Positions 5,806 to 7,407 of a stretch of DNA of 7,407 nt are shown here, in pieces (within the stretch, counting starts at the first letter, position 1; each line of letters opens with the position of its first letter). This stretch comes from Mesorhizobium sp. (lineage in GTDB: Bacteria > Pseudomonadota > Alphaproteobacteria > Rhizobiales > Rhizobiaceae), in contig JAUYMV010000684.1 in the NCBI GenBank assembly GCA_030698645.1, forward strand, positions 1 to 7,407, given 5' to 3'. Made by a program: the position numbers and the translations under genes. Below the pieces are notes generated by a model. That model did not search any database. It was not told where the DNA came from and worked only from the letters and a program-made list of their open reading frames with translations.

Positions 5806-7163
5806 TGGCCGTCATCGATGCCGGATTCGACCTTTCCACTGCCAAGGCGCAGGCCGTGCGGATGCTGGAGCGCAAGCGGCTGATTGCCTTCGGCGTACCG
5901 GCCATCGTGTTGGTCTATCTGGTCTATATCTTCTTTTCGTTCGACGTCCCGGGCCTTGCCGAGCGCGCGCGTCTTGATAACGTGCGCATCCTTCTATCGG
6001 ACACATATAGCCACAAGACCCATGTCGAGCGCGACAGTCGCACCGACAAGGTGACCGTCGCCATCGAACGCGAGAACAAGGGCACCTACGCCGCCGATGC
6101 CTGGCCGGATTGGGTTAAGCGCGACGGCGCGTCGACCATGATCGATCTGCCGGGAGACAGCCACGTGCGCTTCGACCCCGATGCGGTCCGGTTCGACATT
6201 CCCGGCTACGGACTGCTCAAGATCGTGCAGTCGCCATTGGGCATCACCATCGATGCCCCAACGGAGACCTTGCCCAGTTGGATCAACGCCTCGGAGTCGC
6301 GCGTGACGGTGACGCGGCCCGAAGGACGTCTGACCGTCACGAAGACCCGCGCGGAAGTCTTGCGCTATTTCTTCGGCTGGGAACTGTTCTGGTTCACCCT
6401 CGACAGCCCGTTCTACGGCAAGTCCGCGACCGAGCTGCTCGGCCTCGCCGTTTCGGGCGAGGAGGTCCGGCCGGGCCAGTCCAACATCGCCGCCATGGCG
6501 TCCGACTTCTGGAACAACGCAATGTGGCGCCACAAGGACGTCGCCTGGGCGATCTTCGAAACCATCCTGATGGCCTTCCTCGGCACGATGGGTGCCGCGA
6601 TCGCCGCGTTTCCGCTGGCATTCCTGGCGGCGAAGAACTTCACGCCCGGTCTGCTGGCGCGCTTCGGCGTGCGCCGCCTGTTCGATTTCCTGCGCGGCGT
6701 CGACGGCCTGATCTGGACGATCATCCTCAGCCGCGCCTTCGGTCCGGGGCCGCTGACCGGATCGCTCGCAATGCTGCTCACCGACACCGGCACCTTTGGC
6801 AAGCTGTTCTCCGAGGCGCTGGAAAATGCCGATCCCAAGCAGGTCGAGGGACTCCGGTCGACCGGTGCGAACGCGGTGCAGCGCAGCCGTTTCGGCGTCA
6901 TCCCGCAGATCGCCCCGGTGATTCTGAGCCAGGTGCTCTACTACCTCGAATCCAACACGCGCAGCGCGACCATCATTGGCGCCATCGTCGGCGGCGGCAT
7001 CGGCCTGCTGTTGACCCAGGCGATCCAGACCCAGAAGGACTGGGAGGAGGTCACCTACTACATCATCCTCACCCTGGTCATGGTCATGTCGATGGACATT
7101 CTGTCAGGCTGGCTGAGGACCAGGCTGATCGGCAAATCGGCCGGTCATCAGCCTCATCCGTAG
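5805..7163 (+). CDS. phnE2: Phosphonate ABC transporter permease PhnE2 with large extracytoplasmic insertion
   Basis: A 452-residue permease, about 160 residues longer than PhnE1. The first membrane segment lies at about residues 27-45. It is followed by a long hydrophilic, beta-rich region (about 47-240, including KVTVAIERE, SRVTVTRPEGRLTVTK and the aromatic stretch YFFGWELFWF). The usual permease core then runs from about residue 247 to 440. Its EAA loop is SEALENADPKQVEGLRSTGA (336-355) with the conserved G364-x-x-P367. By topology the long region should be periplasmic, between TM1 and TM2. The ATG at 5805 overlaps the phnE1 stop, and GAGG at 5793-5796 is its likely ribosome binding site. 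An upstream in-frame extension is open but lies entirely in phnE1. Long second permeases of this kind are known in rhizobial phnCDE1E2/phoCDET loci. It probably pairs with PhnE1. Confidence 0.92.
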   Translation: MAVIDAGFDLSTAKAQAVRMLERKRLIAFGVPAIVLVYLVYIFFSFDVPGLAERARLDNVRILLSDTYSHKTHVERDSRTDKVTVAIERENKGTYAADAWPDWVKRDGASTMIDLPGDSHVRFDPDAVRFDIPGYGLLKIVQSPLGITIDAPTETLPSWINASESRVTVTRPEGRLTVTKTRAEVLRYFFGWELFWFTLDSPFYGKSATELLGLAVSGEEVRPGQSNIAAMASDFWNNAMWRHKDVAWAIFETILMAFLGTMGAAIAAFPLAFLAAKNFTPGLLARFGVRRLFDFLRGVDGLIWTIILSRAFGPGPLTGSLAMLLTDTGTFGKLFSEALENADPKQVEGLRSTGANAVQRSRFGVIPQIAPVILSQVLYYLESNTRSATIIGAIVGGGIGLLLTQAIQTQKDWEEVTYYIILTLVMVMSMDILSGWLRTRLIGKSAGHQPHP

Positions 7164-7171
7164 GGCGCCGC

Positions 7172-7407
7172 CTACCAAACGACCGCGTGGCTCTCGCCGG
7201 TCTGCACGTTGACGAAGCCCTGCGGCGCCGCCTCGGTCGGCGCGACCAGCACCCAGCGCCACGGCGCGCAGGTCAGTGTGGCGAACTGCAACCGCTCCGG
7301 AAAGCCCGGAAACCAGCGCGGCGAGTAGGTCGGCTCATAGAGCCACTCGAGCTTCGCCGCCTCGGCGTAGAGCGCCTGCATCTCGGCGTTGAGCCCGTCC
7401 GCCGACC
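7172..7407 (-). CDS. Unidentified protein, C-terminal part (5' end outside window)
   Basis: This minus-strand frame is open from the right edge to a TAG at 7174-7172, giving 77 complete visible codons before the stop. An internal ATG at 7381 exists, but the frame continues upstream without a stop (reading SADGLNAE before that Met), so the gene most likely begins outside. The fragment is rich in Trp, Pro and aromatic residues (LEWLYEPTYSPRWFPGF, CAPWRWVLVAPTE, ending SHAVVW). It has no membrane segment and no motif that I recognise. It converges on phnE2 with only 8 nt between the stops, and no terminator is visible between them. It does not look like PhnM, PhnN or DUF1045, which often follow phnE in related clusters. 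GC-rich third positions fit a real gene. Confidence 0.55.
   Translation of the reverse strand, partial: SADGLNAEMQALYAEAAKLEWLYEPTYSPRWFPGFPERLQFATLTCAPWRWVLVAPTEAAPQGFVNVQTGESHAVVW

Noticed and set aside
1..7407. CRISPR arrays, tRNA/rRNA genes, insertion sequences, phage or attachment sites
   Set aside because: No regularly spaced repeats, transposase-like proteins, terminal inverted repeats or RNA-gene sequences were seen; the window is accounted for by ordinary coding genes and short gaps.

Overview
The window is GC-rich and almost fully coding, with strong G/C third-position bias. It carries most of a phosphonate uptake and C-P lyase (phn) locus. Gene content and order point to an alphaproteobacterium, probably of the Hyphomicrobiales (Rhizobiales): phnK, phnL, a hexapeptide-repeat acyltransferase, then phnC, phnD and two different phnE permeases, the second unusually long. 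This placement rests on recognising the gene family layout, not on a database search.

Layout, left to right. Positions 1-1627 hold the end of a tightly packed C-P lyase operon: the last 100 codons of phnK, phnL 2 nt downstream, and a left-handed beta-helix acetyltransferase whose ATG overlaps the phnL stop. Positions 1761-2225 encode a single-domain cupin and 2310-2927 a GyrI-like small-molecule-binding protein. Neither is a standard phn gene, and together they separate the C-P lyase genes from the transport genes. Positions 2928-3069 are the longest intergenic stretch (142 nt) and contain a good Pho-box candidate about 85-100 nt before phnC. Positions 3070-7163 encode the ABC transporter: PhnC (ATPase), PhnD (periplasmic binding protein), PhnE1 and PhnE2 (permeases). 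A very strong intrinsic-terminator-like hairpin lies between phnD and phnE1. A convergent unidentified gene enters from the right edge on the minus strand and stops 8 nt from the phnE2 stop.

How the parts work together. Under phosphate limitation PhoB would bind the Pho box and switch on phnCDE1E2. PhnD captures phosphonate (possibly also phosphate or phosphate esters) in the periplasm, and PhnC drives import through PhnE1/PhnE2. Inside the cell the C-P lyase complex, whose core genes phnG-J would lie left of the window, splits the C-P bond with the help of PhnK/PhnL, and the acyltransferase probably modifies a phosphonate or pathway intermediate. The hairpin after phnD would allow more binding protein than permease to be made.

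The window looks like a known type of system with some unusual details, not a wholly new one. The best points for follow-up are the roughly 190-residue extracytoplasmic region inserted in PhnE2, the cupin/GyrI pair inside the phn locus, the intra-operon terminator, and the Pho box.
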